Shown: positions 50,410 through 59,423, counted from the stretch's first letter. The stretch: 64,000 bases of DNA from Chthoniobacteraceae bacterium (GCA_947476255.1 CANJPY010000002.1:51175-115174), one strand, 5' to 3'. Notes: a model not told the origin generated them from the sequence alone. Translations and numbers: made by a program.

Positions 50410-51162
50410 TTAGTTGGGGTTGTAATCTTTCACGCGGTTGAGCCACCCTGGGAGCCAGCGTTGTTCATTGCGTTCTGGGGGTGCATTGCGGACGCGTCGC
50501 TTCAATACACTTGAAGCAGCCTCCGCGAAATCACGTACGGAGCCATTGGCAGGCATCGTCTGCAGAACCTGAAGGAGGCCCCAGCCCTCTCCCTGGTAGC
50601 GCTCCGTGAGTTTGGTACCTTCTCCCTTAAAGTTTACGTAGTCGATGAGCGCAAATCTTCCCTGTCGAGTTGCGGCAAGGCGGTCAAAGGTCGCTTTAAC
50701 GAGGGATTGCTCGGCGGCAGGGAGGGTTTTGAGAATGGAGGGCAGACTCTTTTCAAGACGTTCGGCGAGAAATTCGCTTTGAAGAGGCACTGTGGAACTC
50801 AATAGGTCGCGTAGTTCCTGCATGCGTGGGGACTGCGCATCCTTTAAAAAGGCGTCCCGGTCCGGCCAGGGGCAATGCGTGCCGAGTTTTAACCAGGAAG
50901 GCAGGCGTACCTTGTGTTGTTCTAAAAATTGGAGCAAAGCTGGGAAGCTCTCCTCAAAGGGACCTTTCGGGCCGGTCGGATACCAGATGAAGTGGCCGAT
51001 GCCGAGGGAGGCGAAGGCCTCTCCTTGGTTCCAGGCCGTGAGTCCTGAAACCTGCCCCGCAGCTTCGTTTTGCCAGACGCGCCTGCCAATGGCGTCCAAA
51101 TCGGCGGGAGCCAGTGCAGGAAGGGCGCCCAAGGGTAACAACAAGGAAAGCAGGTGAAGCAT
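50410..51162 (-). CDS. Exported lysozyme-like conserved protein
   Basis: A 250-residue protein with a signal peptide (MLHLLSLLLPLGALPALA). A Glu (Glu33 in VWQNEAAG) followed about 20 residues later by LGIGHFIWYP (GIGH at 54-57) resembles the catalytic Glu plus GIGH pattern of T4-type (GH24) lysozymes. Further parts (KGPFEESFPALLQFLEQH, RFALIDYVNFKGEG) belong to a conserved family I cannot name. I infer a periplasmic muramidase-like activity. It is convergent with garD (49-bp gap) and divergent from hprK. Confidence 0.6.
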   Translation of the reverse strand: MLHLLSLLLPLGALPALAPADLDAIGRRVWQNEAAGQVSGLTAWNQGEAFASLGIGHFIWYPTGPKGPFEESFPALLQFLEQHKVRLPSWLKLGTHCPWPDRDAFLKDAQSPRMQELRDLLSSTVPLQSEFLAERLEKSLPSILKTLPAAEQSLVKATFDRLAATRQGRFALIDYVNFKGEGTKLTERYQGEGWGLLQVLQTMPANGSVRDFAEAASSVLKRRVRNAPPERNEQRWLPGWLNRVKDYNPN

Positions 51163-51298
51163 GGGTGTAAGCGGTAGGAACTTCGAGCGATGGTGAAAGG
51201 TTTAGCAGATGAAGCTCAGATTTTAAGAGAAAAGGAGCGAAGGATACTGCTCGAGGATGGCGCGGGTTTTGCTAGCGTACGAGGCGCCTTTGAATTTT

Positions 51299-52264
51299 AT
51301 GAATACTCCTGACCCCACTTACAATGCTGTAACGGTAGGCGCGTTTTTTGCACGACATGCGGAGGCGTTGCACATGGAGCAGCTTGACCGATCCATTGTG
51401 GGATTGGAACGGGAGATTCGCGAGCCCACTTTGAACCGGCCCGGGCTTGCGCTGGCCGAGTTTTACTCTTATTTCGCTGAAAAGCGAATCCAAGTGTTTG
51501 GTGCGGCGGAGTTTTCTTATCTCAATAGCCTTGCCGCAGGAGAGGCACAGAGGCGATGCCGAGCTCTTTGTGAGCGTCCCATTCCTTGTATTGTGGTGGC
51601 GCGGGGCTATGAGCCGCCTCCGTATTTACTGGGAGAGGCGGCGGCGGCAGGCATCGCGATTTTCATCAGTAAAATGGTGACCATGAACTTTCTGAACGCC
51701 GCAACACTGGCACTGGCGCACGACTTTGCTCCGACCAAAAGCGAGTATGGATCCATGGTGGATATTCAAGGGATCGGAACTTTGATCCGAGGTTCTAGCG
51801 GGATTGGAAAAAGTGAATGTGTGCTCGGACTATTGGAGCGCGGACACAGTTTGGTGAGTGACGATATTACCCGTTATCGAGCAATCGAGGGGCGAGAACT
51901 GATCGGGACTTCGCCGGATTTAACGCGCCACCATATGGAAGTACGTGGGTTGGGGGTGATCAACGTGATGTCAATTTTTGGCGTTGGCAGTGTTCGGTTG
52001 GAGAAACGACTGGATCTTGTGGTCACTCTGAGGGATTGGGAGGAACTTGAGGAAGTGGACCGTACTGGATTAGACCAGGATTATCACACGATGCTGGAGA
52101 TCCAAGTTCCGCACGTGACGATCCCTGTTCGCATGGGGAGGGATTTGGCGCGTTTGGTGGAGGTGGCGGCGCTTGATCAGAAGCTCAAAAGCATGGGGCA
52201 TCACAGCGCTCTGGAATTTAATGATCGCCTGATGCAGTTAATGCAGCAAAAACAGGAGTCGTAA
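51299..52264 (+). CDS. hprK: HPr kinase/phosphorylase HprK
   Basis: About 321 residues from the ATG at 51299; an ATG at 51257 gives 14 extra residues and cannot be excluded. An N-terminal HprK domain (LNRPGLALAEFYSYFAEKRI, with QVFGAAEFSYL) precedes the kinase domain with Walker A RGSSGIGKSE, the following VSDD in GHSLVSDDITRY, and the family motif MEVRGLGVINVMSIFGVGSV. HprK phosphorylates Ser of HPr with ATP and reverses it, sensing carbon status. It is the first gene of a hprK-ptsH-ptsI operon. Confidence 0.95.
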   Translation: MNTPDPTYNAVTVGAFFARHAEALHMEQLDRSIVGLEREIREPTLNRPGLALAEFYSYFAEKRIQVFGAAEFSYLNSLAAGEAQRRCRALCERPIPCIVVARGYEPPPYLLGEAAAAGIAIFISKMVTMNFLNAATLALAHDFAPTKSEYGSMVDIQGIGTLIRGSSGIGKSECVLGLLERGHSLVSDDITRYRAIEGRELIGTSPDLTRHHMEVRGLGVINVMSIFGVGSVRLEKRLDLVVTLRDWEELEEVDRTGLDQDYHTMLEIQVPHVTIPVRMGRDLARLVEVAALDQKLKSMGHHSALEFNDRLMQLMQQKQES

Positions 52265-52307
52265 TTTTTTGGCACATCGTTTATAAGAACCGGTTTTACC
52301 CCGAAAA

Positions 52308-52571
52308 GTGACTAAAGACCTGACCATTCAAAATCGCCTTGGACTTCATGCACGGCCCTCAGCCATGTTCGTGAAAGCTTGTAATCGTTTTAAATGTGAG
52401 ATTTGGGTCGAGAAGGATGGTGAGCGTGTGAATGGGAAGAGCATCATGGGTTTGATGATGCTTGCTGCCGGACTTGGCTCGAAGCTTAAGATTTCCTGTG
52501 AAGGAGTGGATGAGAGCGCAGCGATGGAGGAAATTGAACGTCTTCTCGAGCGTAAATTTGAAGAGGACTGA
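52308..52571 (+). CDS. ptsH: Phosphocarrier protein HPr
   Basis: 87 residues from a GTG start. The EI-phosphorylated His is in RLGLHARPSA (His14), and the HprK target Ser is in NGKSIMGLMM (Ser45), so this HPr can be regulated at both sites. It sits 43 bp after hprK and ends 27 bp before the ptsI ATG. Because no EII is present, it probably serves regulation rather than sugar transport. Confidence 0.95.
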   Translation: MTKDLTIQNRLGLHARPSAMFVKACNRFKCEIWVEKDGERVNGKSIMGLMMLAAGLGSKLKISCEGVDESAAMEEIERLLERKFEED

Positions 52572-52598
52572 AGCCTTGGCGGGCTTTTGTTGCCACTC

Positions 52599-54368
52599 AT
52601 GAGCAAATCCAAAATGAGAGCGGAGCGCCGGTTTCAAGGAGTTGCTGTCTCTCCGGGTATTGCGCGTGGCAAGGCGTGGGTGCACCGCACAGACGAGGAA
52701 GTGGTGCCGCGCTATGAGCTGAAGTCGGAGCAAATTGCGGCGGAATTGGGACGATTGGAGGCTGCATTGACGCGCACCCGGGGGCAGATTCAGGAACTTC
52801 AGCAACGCATTTCGCTGTCCGTTGGAGACGAGAATGCCAGCATTTTTGATGCGCATCTTTTGGTGGTTGACGACAGGAGCCTTATTGACGAGGTCGTGAG
52901 AACCATCAAAAAGGAAAACCTGAATGCCGAGAGTGTTTTCACCAACGTTTCAGGGCGTTATATTAAAACGCTGAGTGAAATTGATGACCCTTATCTGCGT
53001 GAAAGGGCAGTGGATATTCACGATGTGTGTCGAAGGGTGGTGCGCAATTTAACGGGCGGAGCGAGTAGAGATCTGACATCCGGCGGAGGGGAGGAGCGGA
53101 GAATTTTGATTTCGCACAACCTGACGCCAAGCGATACGGCGCAGCTGAATCCGGCAACGGTTCTTGGATTCGCCACGGACGTGGGGAGTAAGACTTCGCA
53201 CACGGCCATCATGGCGCGTTCTCTGAACATTCCTGCGGTTGTGGCCTTGCATGATATTAGCCAGCAGGTGGAGATGGACGAGAGTCTTCTTCTGGACGGA
53301 TATACGGGCCTCATCGTGGTGAATCCAAGCGCTGCAACTCTGGAGGCATATGCGGAAATAGAACGCCAGAAGGGGATGGTGGAGCGGGAGCTCGGGAGTC
53401 TGAGGGAAACGGAGTGTAAAACAATGGATGGAAAGCATCTCGTGCTTTCTGCGAACATTGAAATGCCCCGCGATGTGGCTGTGGTAAAGCAATCAGGCGC
53501 CGAGGGCGTCGGTCTGTTCAGGACGGAATTTTTGTATCTCAACTCGGACCAGCTTCCGTCCGAAGAAACGCAATACGAGGCCTATAAAAGTGTTGTTTCG
53601 CAATTGGCGCCGGATCCGGTGATTATCCGGACATTGGATTTGGGGGGGGATAAAATCATGACCTCTTTGAACCTGCCAGAGGAGATGAACCCGTTTCTGG
53701 GATGGCGGGCGATCCGGTTTTGTCTCGAACGCCCCGACGTTTTCAAGACGCAGATCAGGGCCATTTTGAGGGCGAGTGCGCATGGGAACTTACGGATGAT
53801 GTATCCTATGATTTCGGGCGTGGAAGAAGTGCGGAAGGCCAACGTCATTCTTGAGGAATGCAGGAATGAATTGCGGGAAGAAGGGGTCGCGTATGACGAG
53901 AGAATGCAGATTGGCGCGATGATTGAAATTCCGAGCGCGGCGGTTTCCGCAGATCTGATTGCACAGGAGGTCGACTTCTTTTCGATCGGAACAAACGATC
54001 TTGTGCAGTACACGATTGCCGTGGATCGCTTAAACGAGCGGATTGCACATTTGTACGAGCCCACGCATCCGGCTATTCTGCGTTTGATTCGGATGGTCGT
54101 GAGCGCCGCCCACGACCACGGCATTTGGGTTGGGGTTTGTGGAGAAATGGCGGGGGAAGTCACGCTCACGCCTTTACTGTTGGGGCTTGGTGTTGATGAG
54201 CTTAGTACGGGTGCAGCCCTGGTGCCGAGGGTAAAGGCCGCAGTGCAGCAGTTGTCCATGGAGGAGTGTGTAAGGTTGGCGGAAGCCGCCGCTGCGTTGG
54301 ATTCCGCCGCTGCGATTTACGCGGCCTGCGACGCCGTTGCGCGAGCACATTATCCGGAGTTGCTGTAA
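52599..54368 (+). CDS. ptsI: Phosphoenolpyruvate-protein phosphotransferase (PTS enzyme I)
   Basis: 589 residues from the ATG at 52599; a TTG at 52587 gives four more. The N-terminal HPr-binding domain is followed by the phospho-His region GSKTSHTAIMAR (His201) and the PEP-utilising barrel: GVGLFRTEFLYL, RTLDLGGDK, MYPMISGVEEV, DFFSIGTNDLVQYTIAVDRL and GVCGEMAGE with the conserved Cys. It transfers phosphate from PEP to HPr His14. It completes the regulatory phosphorelay with HprK and HPr. Confidence 0.96.
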   Translation: MSKSKMRAERRFQGVAVSPGIARGKAWVHRTDEEVVPRYELKSEQIAAELGRLEAALTRTRGQIQELQQRISLSVGDENASIFDAHLLVVDDRSLIDEVVRTIKKENLNAESVFTNVSGRYIKTLSEIDDPYLRERAVDIHDVCRRVVRNLTGGASRDLTSGGGEERRILISHNLTPSDTAQLNPATVLGFATDVGSKTSHTAIMARSLNIPAVVALHDISQQVEMDESLLLDGYTGLIVVNPSAATLEAYAEIERQKGMVERELGSLRETECKTMDGKHLVLSANIEMPRDVAVVKQSGAEGVGLFRTEFLYLNSDQLPSEETQYEAYKSVVSQLAPDPVIIRTLDLGGDKIMTSLNLPEEMNPFLGWRAIRFCLERPDVFKTQIRAILRASAHGNLRMMYPMISGVEEVRKANVILEECRNELREEGVAYDERMQIGAMIEIPSAAVSADLIAQEVDFFSIGTNDLVQYTIAVDRLNERIAHLYEPTHPAILRLIRMVVSAAHDHGIWVGVCGEMAGEVTLTPLLLGLGVDELSTGAALVPRVKAAVQQLSMEECVRLAEAAAALDSAAAIYAACDAVARAHYPELL

Positions 54369-54432
54369 GGCGCCGGAGTGGCGTCCTTCTCGGGGGCGTC
54401 GGAAAAATCTGTTAAGGAGTATTTTATGTTAT

Positions 54433-54981
54433 ATGGCAATTAAAGCCACCATCTACAAAGCAAGCGTGGAGCTTTCGGACTTGGACCGCCAAGTTTATCG
54501 CAATGACAGTACTGTCATCGCCCAACATCCCTCAGAAAACGGTGAACGACTCATGGTGCGACTCCTTGTTTTCGCGCTCAACCTGCCTGGGGAAGATGAC
54601 AATGGACCCTTGGAGTTTGCCAAAGACATGTGGGATCCGGACGAGCCTGCGCTCTGGCAGAAAGATCTGACTGGCAAGATGATTCATTGGATTGAGGTGG
54701 GGCAACCCGATGAAAAGCGGATCATGCGGGTGAGCGCCCGTTCGAAAAAAGTGAGCATTTACAGTTTCGGACCGCAGACTTGGTGGGCAGGAATCGAGAC
54801 GAAAATCTCTCGGGCACAAAATGTAACGGTCTGGCAGATCGCACCGGCGCAAAGTCAGGCGCTGGCGGATTTCGCCCAGAGAACCATGCAAATCCAGGTG
54901 ACCGTGCAGGACGGGGCCGTGTATGTCAGCGATGAGACGCGTTCCATGGAAGTCACGCCTGTCCGTTTATTTGGAAAATAA
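54433..54981 (+). CDS. YaeQ family protein
   Basis: 182 residues from the ATG at 54433, the expected YaeQ size; the longer frame to 54337 overlaps ptsI. It begins MAIKATIYKASVELSDLDRQ and contains ARLLVFAL-type MVRLLVFALNL, then PALWQKDLTGKMIHWIEVGQ and VYSFG-like SIYSFGPQTWW. YaeQ belongs to the PD-(D/E)XK superfold; the E. coli gene suppresses an RfaH defect at high copy, and its activity is not defined. AAGGAG lies ~13 nt before the start. It overlaps the convergent cupin gene by 15 bp. Confidence 0.92.
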   Translation: MAIKATIYKASVELSDLDRQVYRNDSTVIAQHPSENGERLMVRLLVFALNLPGEDDNGPLEFAKDMWDPDEPALWQKDLTGKMIHWIEVGQPDEKRIMRVSARSKKVSIYSFGPQTWWAGIETKISRAQNVTVWQIAPAQSQALADFAQRTMQIQVTVQDGAVYVSDETRSMEVTPVRLFGK

Positions 54982-56031
54982 AAGGGGCTCGTGCGCCTCC
55001 CAGAGCCAGTCGGTATCCTCGTCGGCCATGTCCTTGATTTCAGAAATCCAGCGCGACAGGGTGCGTTCGGGCTTTCCTGGAAAACGCTGGGCGATCAGTC
55101 GCAGGAATTCCTTTCGGTTCAACACCGTGAGGAGCAGAGCTAGAAAGAACCGGTGCTGCGGGTCCATAAAAATAGAACGCAACGCGACGATGGAGTCTCT
55201 TCTAATGATTTCTTCAACGCTGGGCAGTACGAACTGAGCAAGGCGTCCGTGCTTACGCTCGAAGACACGCCAAACAGGCTCCCACGAACCGGAATCGTGG
55301 AGCGGGCCGACGCTGTTTTGTAGAATGAAAAAGCCCCTTTCAAAATCGAGCTTTTGAATCATCTCCGCGACCATGTCCGAGTAGTCGGGATCATTCGCGC
55401 GTTCGAGAACATCCAGAAGTTGTTTGCGTCTGGCTGTGAGCGCGTCGTAGTGAAGGGGATTGACGGCGAGATGCGGAGGCAAATAGGTAAACTGAGGCTC
55501 GGTTCCGGGATCGTTGTGGGTGCGGATGACCACGGTGATTGAGGGAGTGTCCAGGTGGAAAAGAGAGTGGATAAAATTTTGTCCTGAAGTGATTTCCACG
55601 GTTTTACCCGTTTCAAGAAGGTGGGTTTCCTTGAGTTCGAGATTTCCAACCCAAAGGTGCGCGGTAATTGGCTCGGGCTCCTTGAACTCATAACGCGAGT
55701 GGAGGCTCGAGCCCTGGAGTACGTGAAATGCACCGGAGAAAGTGTGTTGATGGACATCCGTTGTTCCATCCAACCAGAAAAGGAGCTGGATATAGAAACG
55801 GGGGGAATCGAAGACGACGATTTCGGGCTGGCCAAAAGTGGATTGCGTTTGAAAAGGCTGCTCATCATCCAAACAGAAGTGCCGTAGAAAATCCCCTAGA
55901 TCCAAATTTTGAAAAGGAGGTTTTTCCTCAAGAGATAAACGAGCAATTTCAGGGAACGCACTGGGCGAAAAGTTTTGATTTTGCCAGCGCTGCGAAACGG
56001 TTTTGCCGAGTTGTTTAAAGAAAGAATTCAT
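54967..56031 (-). CDS. Cupin-like conserved protein
   Basis: About 354 residues from the ATG at 56031 (MNSFFKQLGKTVSQRWQ); a TTG at 56160 would add 43. The central part resembles a cupin metal site: TDVHQHTFSGAFHVLQGSSL (His94, His96, His103) with a downstream GQNFIHSLFHL (His155). The C-terminal third (~190-350) is helical and ends EAHEPLLFSK. I do not recognise the family; Fe- or Zn-dependent chemistry is plausible but inferred. It overlaps yaeQ tail-to-tail by 15 bp, and its upstream region holds two inverted repeats. Confidence 0.6.
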   Translation of the reverse strand: MNSFFKQLGKTVSQRWQNQNFSPSAFPEIARLSLEEKPPFQNLDLGDFLRHFCLDDEQPFQTQSTFGQPEIVVFDSPRFYIQLLFWLDGTTDVHQHTFSGAFHVLQGSSLHSRYEFKEPEPITAHLWVGNLELKETHLLETGKTVEITSGQNFIHSLFHLDTPSITVVIRTHNDPGTEPQFTYLPPHLAVNPLHYDALTARRKQLLDVLERANDPDYSDMVAEMIQKLDFERGFFILQNSVGPLHDSGSWEPVWRVFERKHGRLAQFVLPSVEEIIRRDSIVALRSIFMDPQHRFFLALLLTVLNRKEFLRLIAQRFPGKPERTLSRWISEIKDMADEDTDWLWEAHEPLLFSK

Positions 56032-56141
56032 GGCGCACAGAAAAGTAGAATGGAGTTGCTCTTGGATTTGAAGCTCCTTTGATTCGGCAGCGGGTTTGAG
56101 TGGGGTGAGCAGGGCCGCCAACAGAGCCTGATTCAAATTGA

Positions 56142-56159
56142 TGAGCCCTTGAGGGCTCA
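56142..56159. promoter_or_regulatory. 8-bp inverted repeat, operator-like
   Basis: TGAGCCCT (56142-56149) and AGGGCTCA (56152-56159) are separated by 2 bp and form a nearly perfect palindrome about 110 bp upstream of the cupin-like gene start. It could be a repressor site. Confidence 0.45.
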
Positions 56160-56199
56160 AGCATTTCTGTCAGGAGTCCGCGGAGGTCTCCGATGAGTG

Positions 56200-56220
56200 T
56201 CGTTCCAGCTTATGGAACGA
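56200..56220. promoter_or_regulatory. 8-bp inverted repeat with 5-nt loop
   Basis: TCGTTCCA (56200-56207), loop GCTTA, and TGGAACGA (56213-56220). It can be a stem-loop in RNA or a binding site in DNA. There is no T-tract. Confidence 0.45.
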
Positions 56221-56432
56221 AAGGTTTCAACGGGCGGCCGAAAAAGAGTGAGAGTCTGTCAAAGCGATAGGGGTCAAAAAAGGATTCATGGATTAAACCC
56301 GAGAAACGTTGCAAAATACAAAAGGCCGCCAAGGTTTCTGCTGGAAAAGGCTCATGTTAATGAACCGTGACTAGTGCAGACTTCAAACTCCTTGCTCTTA
56401 AAAATGCGGTGGAACTTTCGACCTCCCCTTTT

Positions 56433-57608
56433 ATGCAAATTCGTCCGTCCTTGACCGCGATACTCCTGTGCGTCACTTCCTACTGTTGTGCGCAGGATGC
56501 CGAAATCGCAGCGATTCACAAAGTGGGGCCTGAAGCCCTCAACAATAGGGAGGCAGGCGAGGCGGCTGGCATTCTCGCACGGGGTGGAGCGGACCAGTTG
56601 CCGCGTTTGCTTCTGGCGATGAATCCCGCCAATGAACTGGCGGCGAATTATCTGCGTTCTGCCGTAGATACTATCGTAGATCGGACGCTTGCAGCGAAGG
56701 GGAGGATGCCCGTTTCAGAGATGCGCGCGTTTCTGCTTGATACCGCCAACCATCCGAGAGCGCGTCGTCTTGCTTATGAGATACTCGTGCGTGTGACGCC
56801 CGAAGCGGCTGCCGAATTGTTGCCGGGATTTGCCAATGATCCCAGTGTAGAGTTGCGGTTTGATGCGGTTGAGTTGCTGATAGCGGCCGCGAATACGTTG
56901 AAGGAAGCAAGGGAGACCGAGGGTGCGGCGAAGGCTTATCAGAAGGCGTTGGATGCCGCTCGAGACCAGAAACAGATTTATACCATCACCGGCGAGCTGA
57001 GATCTCTGGGAGTGATTGTGGATTTGCCCAGGCACTTTGGATTTCTAACGCATTGGAAGGCGATAGGGCCGTTCGACAATTTGAATCTGGCGGGGTTTGA
57101 GACGGTGTATCCACCGGAGAAGGAGCTGGAGTTGACGCGTGAATATGACGGCAAATCGGGCAGGGTCAAATGGATGGATATCTCGACTAATGAGGAATAT
57201 GGGATGGTGGATTTGAATCCCGCGCTGGGGGAACTCAAGGAAGTCACCGGCTACGCAACCGCTGAGTTCCATAGTCCGGTTGCAGGTCCTGCGGAACTGC
57301 GCCTTGGTTGTAAAAATGGTTGGAAGGTCTGGTTTAACAGTCAGTTTATTTTTGGGCGGGATGAATACCACCGCGGCGCTCGAATCGACCAATATCGGTT
57401 ACCGGTGAACTTGAAGAAGGGTTCCAACAGAATCCTTCTGAAGGTGTGCCAAAATGGGGAAGTGAAGGAATGGACGAAGGAGTGGGAGTTTCAGTTGCGG
57501 GTTTGTGATGCCACAGGGACCGCAATTCTTGCGACGGACAGGCCGCCAAGTGTTTCTGCCGAACCCAAGTTGAAAACCAAAACGAAGGCTCCGGCTTCCG
57601 GCAAATAG
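56433..57608 (+). CDS. Exported protein with HEAT/TPR-like helices and a PA14-like C-terminal domain
   Basis: About 391 residues from the ATG at 56433 (MQIRPSLTAILLCVTSYCCA signal segment). Residues ~25-190 are helical and repeat-like (RGGADQLPRLLLAMNP, RAFLLDTANHPRARRLAYEI). The C-terminal half (WKAIGPFDNLNLAGFETVYP, then HSPVAGPAELRLGCKNGWKV and RGARIDQYRLPVNLKKGSNR) is a beta-sandwich commonly placed in PVC exported proteins. The last ~25 residues are Lys/Thr/Pro-rich. The start of the PQQ-propeller gene follows after 20 bp, so they form an operon. Confidence 0.7.
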   Translation: MQIRPSLTAILLCVTSYCCAQDAEIAAIHKVGPEALNNREAGEAAGILARGGADQLPRLLLAMNPANELAANYLRSAVDTIVDRTLAAKGRMPVSEMRAFLLDTANHPRARRLAYEILVRVTPEAAAELLPGFANDPSVELRFDAVELLIAAANTLKEARETEGAAKAYQKALDAARDQKQIYTITGELRSLGVIVDLPRHFGFLTHWKAIGPFDNLNLAGFETVYPPEKELELTREYDGKSGRVKWMDISTNEEYGMVDLNPALGELKEVTGYATAEFHSPVAGPAELRLGCKNGWKVWFNSQFIFGRDEYHRGARIDQYRLPVNLKKGSNRILLKVCQNGEVKEWTKEWEFQLRVCDATGTAILATDRPPSVSAEPKLKTKTKAPASGK

Positions 57609-57628
57609 CAACTGATCCACGACGACCT

Positions 57629-58837
57629 ATGAATACATTTTCTAAATACAGTCTCTTGTTGAGCATGCTTGTTTGCGCGGCGTCAAACGTGACGCAGGCT
57701 GCGGACTGGCTGCAGTTTCGGGGTCCCGGCGGTACTGGTGTGGCTCCGGACAGCGGTCTGCCTGCCAGGCTGTCAGAATCTGAAATTGCATGGAAGGCAC
57801 CGCTGCCCGGGCGGGGGATTTCGAGTCCGCTAGTGATTGGCGACCGGTTGTATGTGACTGCTTCAAGTGGACCGGAGCAGGACCGTTTGCATGTTATGTG
57901 TTTGCGTGCGTCGGATGGGGGAAAGGTTTGGGAAAGGCAATTTTGGGCTACGGGCCGTACGATGACGCACGTTAAAATCAGTGTGGCGACGTCGACGCCC
58001 TGCAGCGATGGGCAGCGAATTTACGCCGCCTTTTCTTCCAACGACGTTGTATGTTTGGATTTAGATGGTGGCCTGATATGGATGAGGGGGCTGACCCGGG
58101 ACTATCCGAATGCGAGCAACAGCCTTGGGATGGCTTCGTCACCTGTGGTGGTTGGTGAGACGCTTGTGTTTCCGGTGGAAAGTGAGAGCGAATCCTTTGC
58201 GATTGGAATCAACACCCACGATGGCTCGAACCGGTGGAAAATCGGGCGTCCCAAACAGTCGAACTGGACTTCTCCAGTGGCGGTGGAAGGCGGGGTTGTG
58301 TTGCTTTCGGGAGGAGCGGTCAGCGTTGTGGAGCCATTGACGGGCAAGGAGAAATGGACCTATGGAGGCGGTTCGAGCATGTCGTCGGTCGTGTATGCGG
58401 AAGGGGCTTTATACGTGCCTGCGAAAGGAACGACTGCGCTGCGTTTACCTGCGGGCGAGGGGGAGCCTGTAGTGCTCTGGCAGAACAATCAGGCGTTGTG
58501 CGCGACGGTGAGTCCGGTGGTGCACAAAGGGCGCTTATACACGCTCAATAATGCGGGCATTCTAAAGTGTACGTCGGCAAAAGACGGCGAGAAAGTGTGG
58601 CAACTGCGCACCACTGGGCCTTACAGCTCAACGCCTGTGGCTTCAGGCAACTATCTGTATCTTGTGAACGAGAAAGGGCTTGTTCAGACGGTTGACACCA
58701 CGGCGACGGAGGGAGCGGTGGTGTCCTCGCTTGATTTACAGGACACCTTTATTGGAACGCCTTCGATTGGGCCGAAGGCATTGTATTTGAGGAGTGACAA
58801 ATACCTGTATCGGCTTGGAGGCGCCGCGGCGAAATAG
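57629..58837 (+). CDS. PQQ-binding-like beta-propeller protein
   Basis: 402 residues. It has a signal peptide (MNTFSKYSLLLSMLVCAASN) and then DWLQFRGPGGTGVAPDSGLP, the typical start of PVC outer-membrane PQQ-like propellers. Repeated blades carry the pattern GKVWERQF, GLIWMRGLTRDYPN, GSNRWKIGRPKQSN, GKEKWTYGGGSSMS and GEKVWQLRTTGP. There is no visible dehydrogenase metal site, so it is more likely a structural or BamB-like scaffold than a PQQ enzyme. It is cotranscribed with the helical exported protein upstream and is convergent with the glutathione peroxidase gene. Confidence 0.88.
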   Translation: MNTFSKYSLLLSMLVCAASNVTQAADWLQFRGPGGTGVAPDSGLPARLSESEIAWKAPLPGRGISSPLVIGDRLYVTASSGPEQDRLHVMCLRASDGGKVWERQFWATGRTMTHVKISVATSTPCSDGQRIYAAFSSNDVVCLDLDGGLIWMRGLTRDYPNASNSLGMASSPVVVGETLVFPVESESESFAIGINTHDGSNRWKIGRPKQSNWTSPVAVEGGVVLLSGGAVSVVEPLTGKEKWTYGGGSSMSSVVYAEGALYVPAKGTTALRLPAGEGEPVVLWQNNQALCATVSPVVHKGRLYTLNNAGILKCTSAKDGEKVWQLRTTGPYSSTPVASGNYLYLVNEKGLVQTVDTTATEGAVVSSLDLQDTFIGTPSIGPKALYLRSDKYLYRLGGAAAK

Positions 58838-58868
58838 AAGGCCGCGGCGACCTTGGGACTACGCGGTG

Positions 58869-59423
58869 TTATTTGGCGGCCGCCAGCGCCTTGTCAATCG
58901 CGGCTTTGAGTTCCTCGGATTCAGGCTCCACCTTGGAGTCGAATCTCTGGAGAAGTGTGCCGTCTTTGGCTAGGAGGAACTTGTTAAAGTTCCATTTTAC
59001 GGGTCCCGGTGCGCCGCCGGCGGGACCGGTGAGAGCCGCAAAAAGAGGGTGAGCTGAGTCGCCCTTGACCGTGACTTTGCTGTACAGGGGAAAAGTTACT
59101 GAATATTTTGAGGTGCAGAACTGCAAGATTTCGGCCTCGGTGCCGGGTTCCTGAGCGCCGAAATCGTTGGAAGGGAAGCCGACAACGACAAGCCCTTTGT
59201 CCTTATAAGATTTGTAGAGAGACTCGAGGCCGGCGTACTGGCGTGTGTACCCGCATTTGCTGGCGACATTGACGACGAGGACGGCTTTGCCTGCAAGAGC
59301 CGCGAGAGTGGTGTCTTTTCCGGCGATGTCTTTGACGGGAATTTGAAGGAGGTCGGCGGCGGAGGCCGACTGGAGGGCACTAAAAAGGAGGGGGAGGGTA
59401 AGGAGGAAGGTGCTGCGTTTCAT
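58869..59423 (-). CDS. Glutathione peroxidase family protein (exported)
   Basis: 184 residues from the ATG at 59423; the frame runs to 59561 but the signal peptide (MKRSTFLLTLPLLFSALQSA) starts at 59423. The GPx tetrad is present as Cys57 (NVASKCGYT), Gln91 (FPSNDFGAQEPG), and Trp144-Asn145 (VKWNFNKFL). Cys replaces Sec. Such enzymes reduce peroxides, often using thioredoxin rather than glutathione. The exported location suggests envelope lipid-peroxide defence. It is single, divergent from the coiled-coil pair. Confidence 0.93.
   Translation of the reverse strand: MKRSTFLLTLPLLFSALQSASAADLLQIPVKDIAGKDTTLAALAGKAVLVVNVASKCGYTRQYAGLESLYKSYKDKGLVVVGFPSNDFGAQEPGTEAEILQFCTSKYSVTFPLYSKVTVKGDSAHPLFAALTGPAGGAPGPVKWNFNKFLLAKDGTLLQRFDSKVEPESEELKAAIDKALAAAK

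Larger units (their letters stand above)
56032..56432. other. Divergent intergenic region with two inverted repeats
   Basis: About 400 bp between the cupin-like gene (-) and the exported HEAT-like gene (+). It contains the two inverted repeats listed separately. I see no other ORF, although the TTG-initiated extension of the cupin frame covers its left part. Confidence 0.45.
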
